64,000 nt of DNA from AC-37 sp036386455 (GTDB lineage: Bacteria > Actinomycetota > Thermoleophilia > Solirubrobacterales > Thermoleophilaceae), in NCBI GenBank assembly GCA_036386455.1, contig DASVVS010000042.1, forward strand, positions 29,832-93,831, read 5' to 3'. The translations under genes were made by a program, and so were the position numbers. The notes below the pieces were generated by a model. The model did no database searches and was not told the origin of the DNA. It saw nothing but the letters and a program-made list of their open reading frames with translations. Shown here piece by piece: positions 8,770-16,479 of this stretch. The first letter of the stretch is position 1. The number at the start of each line of letters is the position of its first letter.

Positions 8770-10373
8770 CCGCCCACCGCTCCGGCGAGGCCGCCCGCCG
8801 CGGCGGCCGCGGCGGGCACGGGGTGGCCGAACGCGATCCCCTGCAGGTGCGACGCGCGGAACAGCGGGTAGTGCAGCTCGCCGTACGGGCCGCCGGTGAG
8901 CCCGGTGCCGCCGTGCGTGCCGAGGTACGTGGCGAAGCCGACGTGCGAGTCGTTGATCTTCAGGAGGCCGCCGTTCACCACGCCGGTCGCCAGCGCGTCG
9001 ATGACGTCGGGGTCGGTCGCCCACACCGAGTTCCGCAGCCCGTAGGGGTTGTCGTTCATCCAGTCGAGGAGCTGATCGAGCAGCGTCGCGTCGTCGGGCA
9101 CGTCGTCCGCCACCACCAGCGGCAGGAGCGGGAAGAACGTCTCCTCGCGCACGCACCGGAGCCGCCGCGCGTCCGCCAGCCCGCGCACGCGCACGACCGT
9201 CGGCTCGAGGAAGGCGCCGTCGATCGCGGGCTGCCCGTCCACACCCACGCGCTCGCCGCCGCAGAGCACCTCGCAGCCCTCCTGCCGCGCCTCGCCCAGG
9301 AAGTCGAAGAAGCGGTCCATCTTCAGCACCGGGCTGAGCAGTGCCTCAGGCTCGGAGGGATACGCCGGCCTGATCTCCGCCACGCGCGCCAGGAAGCGCT
9401 CCGTGAACTCGTCCGCGATCTCCGGGTGGATCACGGCCTGCTTGGGGACCATGCAGATCTGGCTCGAGCCGTAGAACGACTCGGTCAGCGCCTGCGCCGC
9501 GGCGTCCAGGTCGGCGTCGCGCCAGACCACGAAGGCGTCGTTGCCCGACAGCTCGAGGATCGGCTTCTTGCCGGCGGCGATGCACTCCTGGCCGAAGCGC
9601 AGCCCGGAGCTGCTGTCGCCGAAGAACATGATGTCGTCCACGAGCGGGCTCTCCACCCAGGCCTTGATGATCCGCTTCGAGTAGCCGCACACGAGGTTGA
9701 GCGTGCCCGGCGGCATCTCGTGCTCCTGGAGCACGGGAAGCACGACCTCGCGGAACAGGTACATCACGCCCAGCGGCGCAGTCTTCGGGGCTTTCACCAC
9801 GAGCGCGTTGCCGGCGAGCAGCGCCATCAGCCCGAGCGCCGCGTTGGACGCGGCGGCGTTCTGGGGCGGGTTGATGCACACGACGCCGTCGGGCTTGCGG
9901 GTCAGCAGCATCCGCCGCTCGCCGTCGTCGAACGTCTGCGAGATCTGTCCGAACGCCCAGTCGAGCGCCTCGGGGCTGCTCGCCCGGACGATCCCGTCGG
10001 CCTCCCACTCGGCCAGCCGGCGCGGGTGGCCCTCCGCGACGAGGATGTCCACGAACTCGTCGTAGTGCTCGCGGATCCGGTCGTTGAGCGCCGTGCCGAG
10101 GGCCTTGCGGGCACCGAGCGGCACCCGGCGCAGCTCGCGCTTGGCCCCCGCGGCGGCCTCGAGCGCCGCGAGGTTCTCCTCGTCGCCGCCGACCGCGCAG
10201 CGCGCGGCCAGCAGTGCGACGTCGGCCTCGTCCACCTCGCGGCCCAGCTCCATCCCGCGCTTGGCGTTGAACGCGCGCCGCGGGTCGCGGATGAGCGCCT
10301 CGGCGTGCGGGACGTAGGTCCAGCCGGTGCCCTCGCTGTCCCGCCCGCCGATGTGCAGCGAGTACGACCTCAC
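8766..10373 (-). CDS. Aldehyde dehydrogenase family protein
   Basis: A 535-residue NAD(P)-dependent aldehyde dehydrogenase. It has the catalytic Cys in GSSQICMVPKQAVIH (family SGQxC region), the general-base Glu in PILELSGNDAFVV, the cofactor segment NAALVVKAPKTAP (written here NALVVKAPKTAP) and the C-terminal NPYGLRNSVWA. The N-terminal ~100 residues are longer than in simple family members. The GTG start overlaps the TrpB2 stop (GTGA) and its own stop overlaps the FabI start (ATGA), giving a tightly coupled three-gene operon. An acyl or semialdehyde substrate is plausible given FabI beside it, but not shown. Confidence 0.88.
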   Translation of the reverse strand: MRSYSLHIGGRDSEGTGWTYVPHAEALIRDPRRAFNAKRGMELGREVDEADVALLAARCAVGGDEENLAALEAAAGAKRELRRVPLGARKALGTALNDRIREHYDEFVDILVAEGHPRRLAEWEADGIVRASSPEALDWAFGQISQTFDDGERRMLLTRKPDGVVCINPPQNAAASNAALGLMALLAGNALVVKAPKTAPLGVMYLFREVVLPVLQEHEMPPGTLNLVCGYSKRIIKAWVESPLVDDIMFFGDSSSGLRFGQECIAAGKKPILELSGNDAFVVWRDADLDAAAQALTESFYGSSQICMVPKQAVIHPEIADEFTERFLARVAEIRPAYPSEPEALLSPVLKMDRFFDFLGEARQEGCEVLCGGERVGVDGQPAIDGAFLEPTVVRVRGLADARRLRCVREETFFPLLPLVVADDVPDDATLLDQLLDWMNDNPYGLRNSVWATDPDVIDALATGVVNGGLLKINDSHVGFATYLGTHGGTGLTGGPYGELHYPLFRASHLQGIAFGHPVPAAAAAAGGLAGAVGG

Positions 10374-11725
10374 TTCGTGGCCACCGCCTCGAGCCTGGGG
10401 TCGTTGAACGCCTCGTCGGCGCTGGAGCGGAGCTCGCCGGCGTGGAAGCGCCCGTACGCCTCGAGGTCGAGGAGCCCGTGCCCGCTGTAGCAGAACACGA
10501 TCGTCGCCTTGCGGCCGTTCTGCTTGCACTCGTTCGCGATGTCGATCACCGCGCGGATCGCGTGCGCCGTCTCCGGCGCGGGCAGCAGCCCGTGCAGGCG
10601 TGCGAACTGCGAGCCGGCCTCGAACACGTCGAGCTGGTCGTAGGCGACCGCGTCCACGAGCCCCTCGTCGCGCAGCAGGCCCATCAGCGGCGCGGCGCCG
10701 TGGTAGCGCAGCCCGCCCGCGTGGATCGGCGGCGGCACGAAGTCGTGCCCGAGCGTGTACGTCTTGGCCGCGATCCCGGCACCGGTCGCGTCGGCGAAGT
10801 CGTAGCGGTACTCGCCGTTCGTGAGCGTCGCGCACGCGGCGGGCTCGGCGGCGACCATCGTGATGTCCGCGCCCGCGAGCTTGTCCGGCACGAATGGCAG
10901 GCAGAAGCCGCCCATGTTGCTTCCGCAGCCGACCGACGCCACGAGGTAGTCGGGCGTCCGCCCGGCCAGCTCGAGCTGCTCGCGCAGCTCCAGGCCCACG
11001 ACGGTCTGGTGCAGCAGCACGTGGTTGCCGAACGCGCCCATCGACAGCCGCGCCCCCTCGTCGCGCAACACCGCCTCGAGCGCCTCGCTCACCGCGGTGC
11101 CCTCGCTGCCCGGGTGGTCCGGCACCTCGGCCAGCACGCTGCGGCCGTACTCGGTGTCCTCGCCCGGGCTCGGGTGGATCGTCGCGCCGTAGGTCTGCAT
11201 CAGGTAGCGGCGGTACGGCTTGTGGTGGTAGCTCGCGCGCACCATGTAGACGACGACCTCGATCCCCGCAAGCGAACCGGCCAGCGCCAGCGCCGAGCCC
11301 CACTGGCCGGCGCCGGTGTCGGTCACGAGCGTCTTGACGCCGTCGTTCTTGGCGAGGAAGGCCTGCGCGAGCGCGGAGTTGAGCTTGTGGCTCCCCGACG
11401 GGCTCGAGCCCTCGTACTTGAACCAGATCTCGGCCGGGGTGTCGAGCGCGCGCTCCAGCGCGACGGCGCGGTAGAGCGGCGTCGGGCGCCACAGCCGGTA
11501 GGCCTCGAGCACGGGCTTCGGGATCCCGATCCAGTTCTCGAGCGAGAACTCCTGCGCCGCGATCGAGCGCGGCGACATGCGCTCCATGTACTCCGGCGTG
11601 ACCGGCTCGTTCGTGGAGCCGTCGAGGTACGGCTCCGGCAGCCGCGGCAAGTCCGGCAGCACGTTGTACCAGCGCTCGGGCGCATCGGCCATGGGTAGGT
11701 CGACTCTCTCGATGAACTGCTGCAT
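10370..11725 (-). CDS. trpB2: TrpB2-type tryptophan synthase beta-like PLP enzyme
   Basis: A 451-residue fold-type II PLP enzyme of the TrpB2 (tryptophan synthase beta-like) group. The Schiff-base lysine is in SGSHKLNSALAQAF, and the phosphate-binding glycine loop is GCGSNMGG. The ATG at 11725 is chosen because AGGGGG lies 5 bases upstream; the open frame extends 21 codons further without a ribosome site. No trpA is adjacent, which is usual for TrpB2. The reaction may be serine plus indole or another beta-replacement. It heads the operon TrpB2 - aldehyde dehydrogenase - FabI, an unusual combination, and carries the shared element at 11825-11858 upstream. Confidence 0.88.
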   Translation of the reverse strand: MQQFIERVDLPMADAPERWYNVLPDLPRLPEPYLDGSTNEPVTPEYMERMSPRSIAAQEFSLENWIGIPKPVLEAYRLWRPTPLYRAVALERALDTPAEIWFKYEGSSPSGSHKLNSALAQAFLAKNDGVKTLVTDTGAGQWGSALALAGSLAGIEVVVYMVRASYHHKPYRRYLMQTYGATIHPSPGEDTEYGRSVLAEVPDHPGSEGTAVSEALEAVLRDEGARLSMGAFGNHVLLHQTVVGLELREQLELAGRTPDYLVASVGCGSNMGGFCLPFVPDKLAGADITMVAAEPAACATLTNGEYRYDFADATGAGIAAKTYTLGHDFVPPPIHAGGLRYHGAAPLMGLLRDEGLVDAVAYDQLDVFEAGSQFARLHGLLPAPETAHAIRAVIDIANECKQNGRKATIVFCYSGHGLLDLEAYGRFHAGELRSSADEAFNDPRLEAVATK

Positions 11726-11824
11726 TGTTCCCCCTGGTTCGACGCTCTCAGGACCCCACGCGGCCCTGCCGGACCCGCGGCGCGACACTACGGACGCACC
11801 GCCGCGGCAACGGCTCCCCGCATC

Positions 11825-11858
11825 GCGATTTCCCCCGGTGGGTGGCGATAAGCCACCC
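11825..11858 (-). promoter_or_regulatory. Upstream element of the TrpB2 operon, shared with the copy at 17883-17916
   Basis: This 34-bp stretch matches 17883-17916 at 27 of 34 positions by eye, in the same orientation. Each copy contains two GCGAT pentamers exactly 20 bp apart (here 11825-11829 and 11845-11849). This copy also holds a perfect inverted repeat, GGGTGGC-GATAA-GCCACCC (11840-11858). It lies ~100 bp upstream of the TrpB2 start and downstream of the TetR stop. Two copies in front of two operons point to a common regulator, most simply one of the two TetR proteins nearby. Confidence 0.6.
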
Positions 11859-11876
11859 GCGAGCGCGAGAAGCCGG

Positions 11877-12527
11877 TCAGGCGGCGTCGGGGCGCGCGGC
11901 GTCGGCCGCCATCCGCGCCGCGAGCCCTTCGAGGATCAGGCTGAGCACCTCGCCGAGCGTCTCGTCGGGCACCGCGTCCGGGTCGGCGATCCGCTCCTCG
12001 GCGAGACCGGTCGCGAACGCGATCAGGCCGGTGGCGAGACGCTCGGCGTCGACGGGCAGCCGCCCGCCGGCACGCGCCTCCAGGGTCTGGGCGACCCTCG
12101 TCCTGAGTGCGCGCTGGCGCTCCACGTAGTGCTCGCGCAGCCCAGGGTCGCGCACCGCCAGCGCCCAGTACTCGTGCATCAGGAGGAACATCTGGCGCTG
12201 CTCGTCCACGACCCGCGCGAGTCCGCTGCTCACCGCGGGGGTGGGGTCGCTCCCCGTGCCGGCGCGCTCCATGAACTCGAGGAACTCCCGCACGCGGCTG
12301 TCGACCCGCTCCTCGACCAGCGCGAAGAAGAGCTCCTGCTTGCTCGCGAAGTGCCAGTAGAGCGCGCCCTTCGTCGCCCCCGCCGCCGCGGCCACGTCGT
12401 CGACCGAGGCGCCGCGGTAGCCGCTCTCGCCGAACACGCGCTCGGCCGCGTCGAGGAGCCGTTCGCGCGCGGTCCCGCGGAGCCCCGCGCGGCGGCCGTC
12501 CCGCCGCGCGGGGGTCGCGGAGCTCAT
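11877..12527 (-). CDS. TetR/AcrR-family transcriptional regulator
   Basis: A 216-residue one-component repressor. Residues ~20-65 form the TetR helix-turn-helix (RLLDAAERVFGESGYRGAS followed by GATKGALYWHFASKQELF); the rest is a helical ligand-binding domain. The ATG at 12527 overlaps the DUF3050 stop (ATGA), making it the last gene of the FAD monooxygenase - AMP ligase - amine oxidase - DUF3050 run. Such placement suggests it controls that operon, and perhaps the TrpB2 operon downstream, through the shared 34-bp elements. The ligand is unknown; by position it could be a pathway acyl-CoA or product. Confidence 0.92.
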   Translation of the reverse strand: MSSATPARRDGRRAGLRGTARERLLDAAERVFGESGYRGASVDDVAAAAGATKGALYWHFASKQELFFALVEERVDSRVREFLEFMERAGTGSDPTPAVSSGLARVVDEQRQMFLLMHEYWALAVRDPGLREHYVERQRALRTRVAQTLEARAGGRLPVDAERLATGLIAFATGLAEERIADPDAVPDETLGEVLSLILEGLAARMAADAARPDAA

Positions 12528-13288
12528 GCCCCTGCCACCGCGGCCTCCGTCTCGCGAATGTCCGCGAGAACGCCGTCCCACAGCCGCGAGCGAGCCTCGA
12601 TCGCCTCGACCGCGACCTCCTCGGCGCGCTGGATGCGCTCCAGGTCGTCCTCGCACAGGACCGCCAGCAGCCTCAGCGCCAGTGGACCGTGCTCGTCGTG
12701 GTCGAGGGTGATGTGCCGCTCGAGGTAGTGCTTGAACACCGGCGCCGAGTCGACCGCGTCCCCGAGGCCGCCCTGCACGCCGCCGAGCACGTCCGGCAGC
12801 AGGTTCTCGCGGCCGTGGCAGAACGAGGCCGCGACCTCGTGCGGCTCGCCGTCCCGCGCGACCGACAGCGTGTGCGTGACGAACTCGCGCACCGTCGGCG
12901 GGATGTCGTCGCTCTGCAGCGCCTCGAGGGCGTCCTGCCCCTGCGCCATGCGCTCGAGGAAGCCGTTGATCGGCCCGCGATCGGCGCCCAGCTCGTCCAT
13001 CGCCCGCAGGTAGAGCTCGAAGTGGCTGATGTAGCCGCCGCCCACGTCCTCGTCGCACTCCTCGGCAAGCACGATCTCGGTGATGAAGCGGGCGTGCTCG
13101 GACTTGCCCCGCGGGCGCCACGGCACCTCGAGGCACGACACCTCGCGCTGCAGGCGCTTGAGCAGGCTGAAGAAGTCCCACACGGCGAACACGTGGTGCT
13201 TCATCAGCAGGCGCGCACGCTCCGGCGAGCTCAGCTCCGCATAGAGCGGGTGGTTGACCAGCCGCTCCCGCGCGTCGGTCATGTACAT
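12524..13288 (-). CDS. DUF3050-like, haem-oxygenase-fold (HDO-type) protein
   Basis: A 254-residue all-helical protein resembling DUF3050 (MKHHVFAVWDFFSLLKRLQ near residues 29-47), which I place in the haem-oxygenase-like superfamily. Candidate metal ligands sit where diiron members carry them: E71/E77 and H89 in the second helix, H158/E161 in CHGRE, and H192, D196 and H200 in HITLDHDEH. Such enzymes oxidise or cleave amino acids and fatty acids in natural-product pathways. Neighbours here are an amine oxidase and an AMP ligase. TTAGGAGGGG precedes two ATGs (13288 and 13282), and either may be the start. The actual reaction is unknown. Confidence 0.75.
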   Translation of the reverse strand: MYMTDARERLVNHPLYAELSSPERARLLMKHHVFAVWDFFSLLKRLQREVSCLEVPWRPRGKSEHARFITEIVLAEECDEDVGGGYISHFELYLRAMDELGADRGPINGFLERMAQGQDALEALQSDDIPPTVREFVTHTLSVARDGEPHEVAASFCHGRENLLPDVLGGVQGGLGDAVDSAPVFKHYLERHITLDHDEHGPLALRLLAVLCEDDLERIQRAEEVAVEAIEARSRLWDGVLADIRETEAAVAGA

Positions 13289-13301
13289 GTCCCCTCCTAA
13301 C

Positions 13302-13317
13302 CCGGCGCTGACGCCGG
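13302..13317. other. Short GC hairpin between amine oxidase and DUF3050 gene
   Basis: CCGGCG-CTGA-CGCCGG is a perfect 6-bp stem with a 4-base loop. It lies in the 38-bp gap between the amine oxidase stop and the strong Shine-Dalgarno of the DUF3050 gene. With no U-tract it may tune messenger stability or expression balance rather than terminate. Chance occurrence is possible in DNA this GC-rich. Confidence 0.35.
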
Positions 13318-13326
13318 CCCGTTTGC

Positions 13327-14778
13327 TCAGCCGCTCGGCTTGTACAGACCGGTCGGTATGGGCTCCACGGGCTCGGGGTGCGATCTCGCCCGGCGGAGGG
13401 TCCGATCTCGCACCACCGGGTGAGATGCGGCCTCGAGGATCTCGCGCGCGGCGCGGCGCCCCGAGTCGACGGCGCCGCCCATCGAACCCATCTGATGCAC
13501 GCCGCTCTCGGTGCCGGCCCAGTGCACGAGGCCGACGGGCCGGCGCAGCGCGGTGCCATACGCCGTGTAGACGCCGGGCGGGCAGAAGCCGTGGTAGCAG
13601 CCGCGGGTGAACTCCTCGTCCATCCAGTTCTTCTCGACGAAGTGGTCGACAGCGCGTGCGCGCGTGCCGAAGAAGCGTGCGAGCGCCGACATGACCGCCT
13701 CACGGCGCTCGGCGGGAGAGCGCCGCGCCATCGCGCGCGCGGCCGAGCCGACGACGAACGCCGACAGCACGCCCGGGACTCCGTCGGGCGGGGAGGTGTC
13801 GAACGTCACGCGCACCGGCCCGTCCGGGCTCGTGGCCTGGCCGGTCAGACCCCGGGCGCGCCACCACGGCTCGTCGTAGACCACCAGGCACTTGATGGCG
13901 GCGCCGGCCGGCATCCGCTGCGCGAGCTGGTCACGGAGGCCGGGGAGCGGGGGGTCGTAGTCGATGCGGCCGGCGAGCGTGACTGGGATCGCGATCACGG
14001 CCCGCCGCGCGCGTGCCTCGAAGCCGGGGCCGGAGAGGACGACGCTGTCGGTGCGCTGCTCCACGCGGCGTACCGGCGAGCGCAGCTCGAGCTCGCCGGC
14101 GAGTGGCTCGGCCATGCGGATCGGGATCGACTGCGCGCCACCCTCGAAGCGGTACTTCTGGATGCCGCCGCGGACCTCCATCAGGTAGCCGAAGCCGCCC
14201 GACACGCGCGCGTAGTAGAGAACGTGGAGGAACGACAGGTCCGCAGGCGTGGCGCAGTACGCGCACTCGGTGCCGAGCGCGATCAGCTCGCGCGCGCCCT
14301 CGGTCACGATGTTGCGGCGGCACCAGTCGGCGAACGTCTGGCCGTCCCACTCGCGAGCACGCGGCGCGTCCCACGGCCGCCCCGGCGGGATCGTGCGCAC
14401 GAGCCGCTCGATCCGGACGATCGCCTGCGCCATGTCGGCCATGGCCGCCGGGTTGCCGATAGGGAACAGACCGCCGTACTCGAGCCGGCGCCCGCGCCGG
14501 TAGGTGATGCGCAGCCCCTCGTCGTAGCTCGCGAACCGCTTGACGCCCACCGAGGCGGCGAGCTCGGCGATCGCGGTGCTCTTGTCGCCGAAGTACTCGC
14601 CACCCAGGTCCACGTAGCGCCCCTCGCCGAGCGGGTGCCGGAGCAGGCGGCCGCCGACGCGGTCACGCCCCTCGAGCACCGTCACCGACAGCCCGGCGGT
14701 CTTCAGCTCATGCGCCGCCGTGAGCCCCGCCAGCCCCGCGCCGACGATCGCGACGTCCGCCTCGATTCGGCGCGTCAC
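13327..14778 (-). CDS. FAD-dependent amine oxidase (monoamine-oxidase superfamily)
   Basis: A 483-residue flavoprotein that oxidises amines to imines with O2 as acceptor. The N-terminus has the FAD loop VAIVGAGLAGLTAAHELK followed by RDRVGGRL. The C-terminal FAD signature reads HWAGTESGVHQMGSMGGAVDSG, typical of MAO-like oxidases though W/Y positions vary. No signal peptide is present, so it is cytoplasmic. It starts 16 bases after the AMP ligase stop and is followed by the DUF3050 gene, so all are likely one transcript. The amine substrate is not identifiable. An aldehyde product would suit the aldehyde dehydrogenase of the co-regulated operon, which is inference. Confidence 0.88.
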   Translation of the reverse strand: MTRRIEADVAIVGAGLAGLTAAHELKTAGLSVTVLEGRDRVGGRLLRHPLGEGRYVDLGGEYFGDKSTAIAELAASVGVKRFASYDEGLRITYRRGRRLEYGGLFPIGNPAAMADMAQAIVRIERLVRTIPPGRPWDAPRAREWDGQTFADWCRRNIVTEGARELIALGTECAYCATPADLSFLHVLYYARVSGGFGYLMEVRGGIQKYRFEGGAQSIPIRMAEPLAGELELRSPVRRVEQRTDSVVLSGPGFEARARRAVIAIPVTLAGRIDYDPPLPGLRDQLAQRMPAGAAIKCLVVYDEPWWRARGLTGQATSPDGPVRVTFDTSPPDGVPGVLSAFVVGSAARAMARRSPAERREAVMSALARFFGTRARAVDHFVEKNWMDEEFTRGCYHGFCPPGVYTAYGTALRRPVGLVHWAGTESGVHQMGSMGGAVDSGRRAAREILEAASHPVVRDRTLRRARSHPEPVEPIPTGLYKPSG

Positions 14779-14793
14779 TTCCGCTCCGGCCGT

Positions 14794-16479
14794 TCAGGCC
14801 CCTTCACGAAGGACGGCCTCCGGTCGGAGGATGCCGTCCTCCCCGGCCCCGCCCGAGCGCGCCGCCTCGATCATCTCCGTCAGCAGGTAGCGCCGCGCCT
14901 TCGCGGTAGCGGTGCGCCGCAGCTCCGCCTCGGAGACCTCGAACGGCTCGCCGAGGTTCCCCAAGCCCTCGCTCGCGATGCTCCAGGTCTCGAAGTCGAG
15001 CCTGGTCCCGTCGCGCATGCAGACGACCGGCACCGGCCGGCCGTCGCGGTCCGGCACCACCACGATCTCCTCGGCGTCGGGGATGCGGTCGAGCAGGACG
15101 TCCTCGATCCAGAGGCAGCTCTCCACGCCGTCGATCCGGTCGGCGACGCGGTCGAGGATCTCGACGTCGCCCCAGCGCGTCTTGCGGCCCCAGTCGCCGG
15201 TGTCGAACCATGGCCCGTGCCGCCGCTCCCAGTACTTCGCGGGCGTGCCGACGAACGAGAGGGACCGTGCCGGCGTCTTCGCCTGGATCATTCCCGGCTG
15301 TCCGATCGGCATCTTGCGCTGCGTCTCCGGGTCCGCGATGCGGATCCGCACCCCGGGCACGGGCCAGCCGAGGCTGCGCGACCGTGTCCCGCGTCGGACG
15401 AGCCGCTCGGCCGAGCCGCGCGTGTACGCGCGCACCGACATGACCTGGACCTCGGTCTGCCCGTAGGCCTGCACCCACAGCGGCAGCGTGCGCTCCGAAG
15501 CGGCCAGCAGCCGCCTGATCGTGCGGGGGTGGGCGGCGTCGAAGGTGCTGAAGAAGACGCGGATGTTCGCGAAGGGCCTGTCCGGGTGCTCGACCAGCTT
15601 CTCCCAGCTCACGAACACGTTCGGGTGCGCCTCGACGGCCGTGGGCCGGTAACGGGGGAAGAGGCGCAGCACGTTCTCGTCGGTGGGCTCGCCGATCGCC
15701 AGCAGCGCGGTCCCGCGCGACCAGGACGCCATCGAGGTGATCGCCGCGCGCACGTGCACGAACGAGATGCAGCTCGCCGCGAGCTCCCGGCGCGAGTGGC
15801 CGAACGGGGCGGTGCTCTCGACCCACGTCGAGAAGGACACGCCGGCCACGGAGTTCTCCACGAGCTTCGATATCCCCGTCGTGCTCGAGGTGTGGGTGAT
15901 CAGCATCGGCTCGTCGCCCTGGCGCGGGGCGGGCGGCGGCGTGGGGCCGCCCCAGAGGTCCTCGATGGGAATGCCGCCCTCCACCGGTCCGATGATTCGC
16001 TTCGAGAGCTTCTCCAGGCGCTCTGGAGTGAGCTCCGCGCGCTCGACGGTCGCCTGATCGGTGTACAGGAACGGCGCCTGCAGGCGCTCGAGCAGAACGC
16101 TCAGGATCTCGCCGTCGAGCCCCGGCGACAGGAGGGCGGGGATCGCGCCGATGCGGGCGGTCGCGCAGGCGAGCGCGACCATGTCGTAGTTCGAGCTCTT
16201 GGCGATCGCGACGCGGTCCCACGGCTTCACGCCCGCCTCGTGCAGCGCGGCCGACATCTGCTCGACGAGGGTGGCGAGCTCGACGTAATCGAGCTCGCTG
16301 CGCTGGCGCGGGTCGAACTGGAACGGGCGATCCAGGTAGATCGGGATCCGTCCGTGCACCTCCGCCGCGCGCTCCAGCATCGTGGACATGCCGATCGGCG
16401 GGCGCGCCGAGACGCGCGGGGCGAGCTGCCCGGCCAAAAGGCTGCGCAGGCCGGTCCGCTTCGTGGCCGTGGCGCTCAC
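14794..16479 (-). CDS. AMP-dependent acyl-CoA synthetase/ligase family protein
   Basis: A 561-residue class I adenylate-forming enzyme, expected to activate a carboxylate as acyl-AMP. The P-loop-like A3 motif is altered, THTSSTTGISKLV instead of SGTTGxPK. YGQTE (A5), DTGDW (A7) and DRVADRIDGVE (A8 hinge, normally GRxKDxIKxxG) follow. The C-terminal TATAKARRYLL still has the Lys of motif A10. The ATG overlaps the FAD monooxygenase stop (ATGA). The drift in A3 and A8 suggests a divergent substrate or chemistry. There is no carrier protein or condensation domain nearby, so it is free-standing. Confidence 0.85.
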   Translation of the reverse strand: MSATATKRTGLRSLLAGQLAPRVSARPPIGMSTMLERAAEVHGRIPIYLDRPFQFDPRQRSELDYVELATLVEQMSAALHEAGVKPWDRVAIAKSSNYDMVALACATARIGAIPALLSPGLDGEILSVLLERLQAPFLYTDQATVERAELTPERLEKLSKRIIGPVEGGIPIEDLWGGPTPPPAPRQGDEPMLITHTSSTTGISKLVENSVAGVSFSTWVESTAPFGHSRRELAASCISFVHVRAAITSMASWSRGTALLAIGEPTDENVLRLFPRYRPTAVEAHPNVFVSWEKLVEHPDRPFANIRVFFSTFDAAHPRTIRRLLAASERTLPLWVQAYGQTEVQVMSVRAYTRGSAERLVRRGTRSRSLGWPVPGVRIRIADPETQRKMPIGQPGMIQAKTPARSLSFVGTPAKYWERRHGPWFDTGDWGRKTRWGDVEILDRVADRIDGVESCLWIEDVLLDRIPDAEEIVVVPDRDGRPVPVVCMRDGTRLDFETWSIASEGLGNLGEPFEVSEAELRRTATAKARRYLLTEMIEAARSGGAGEDGILRPEAVLREGA

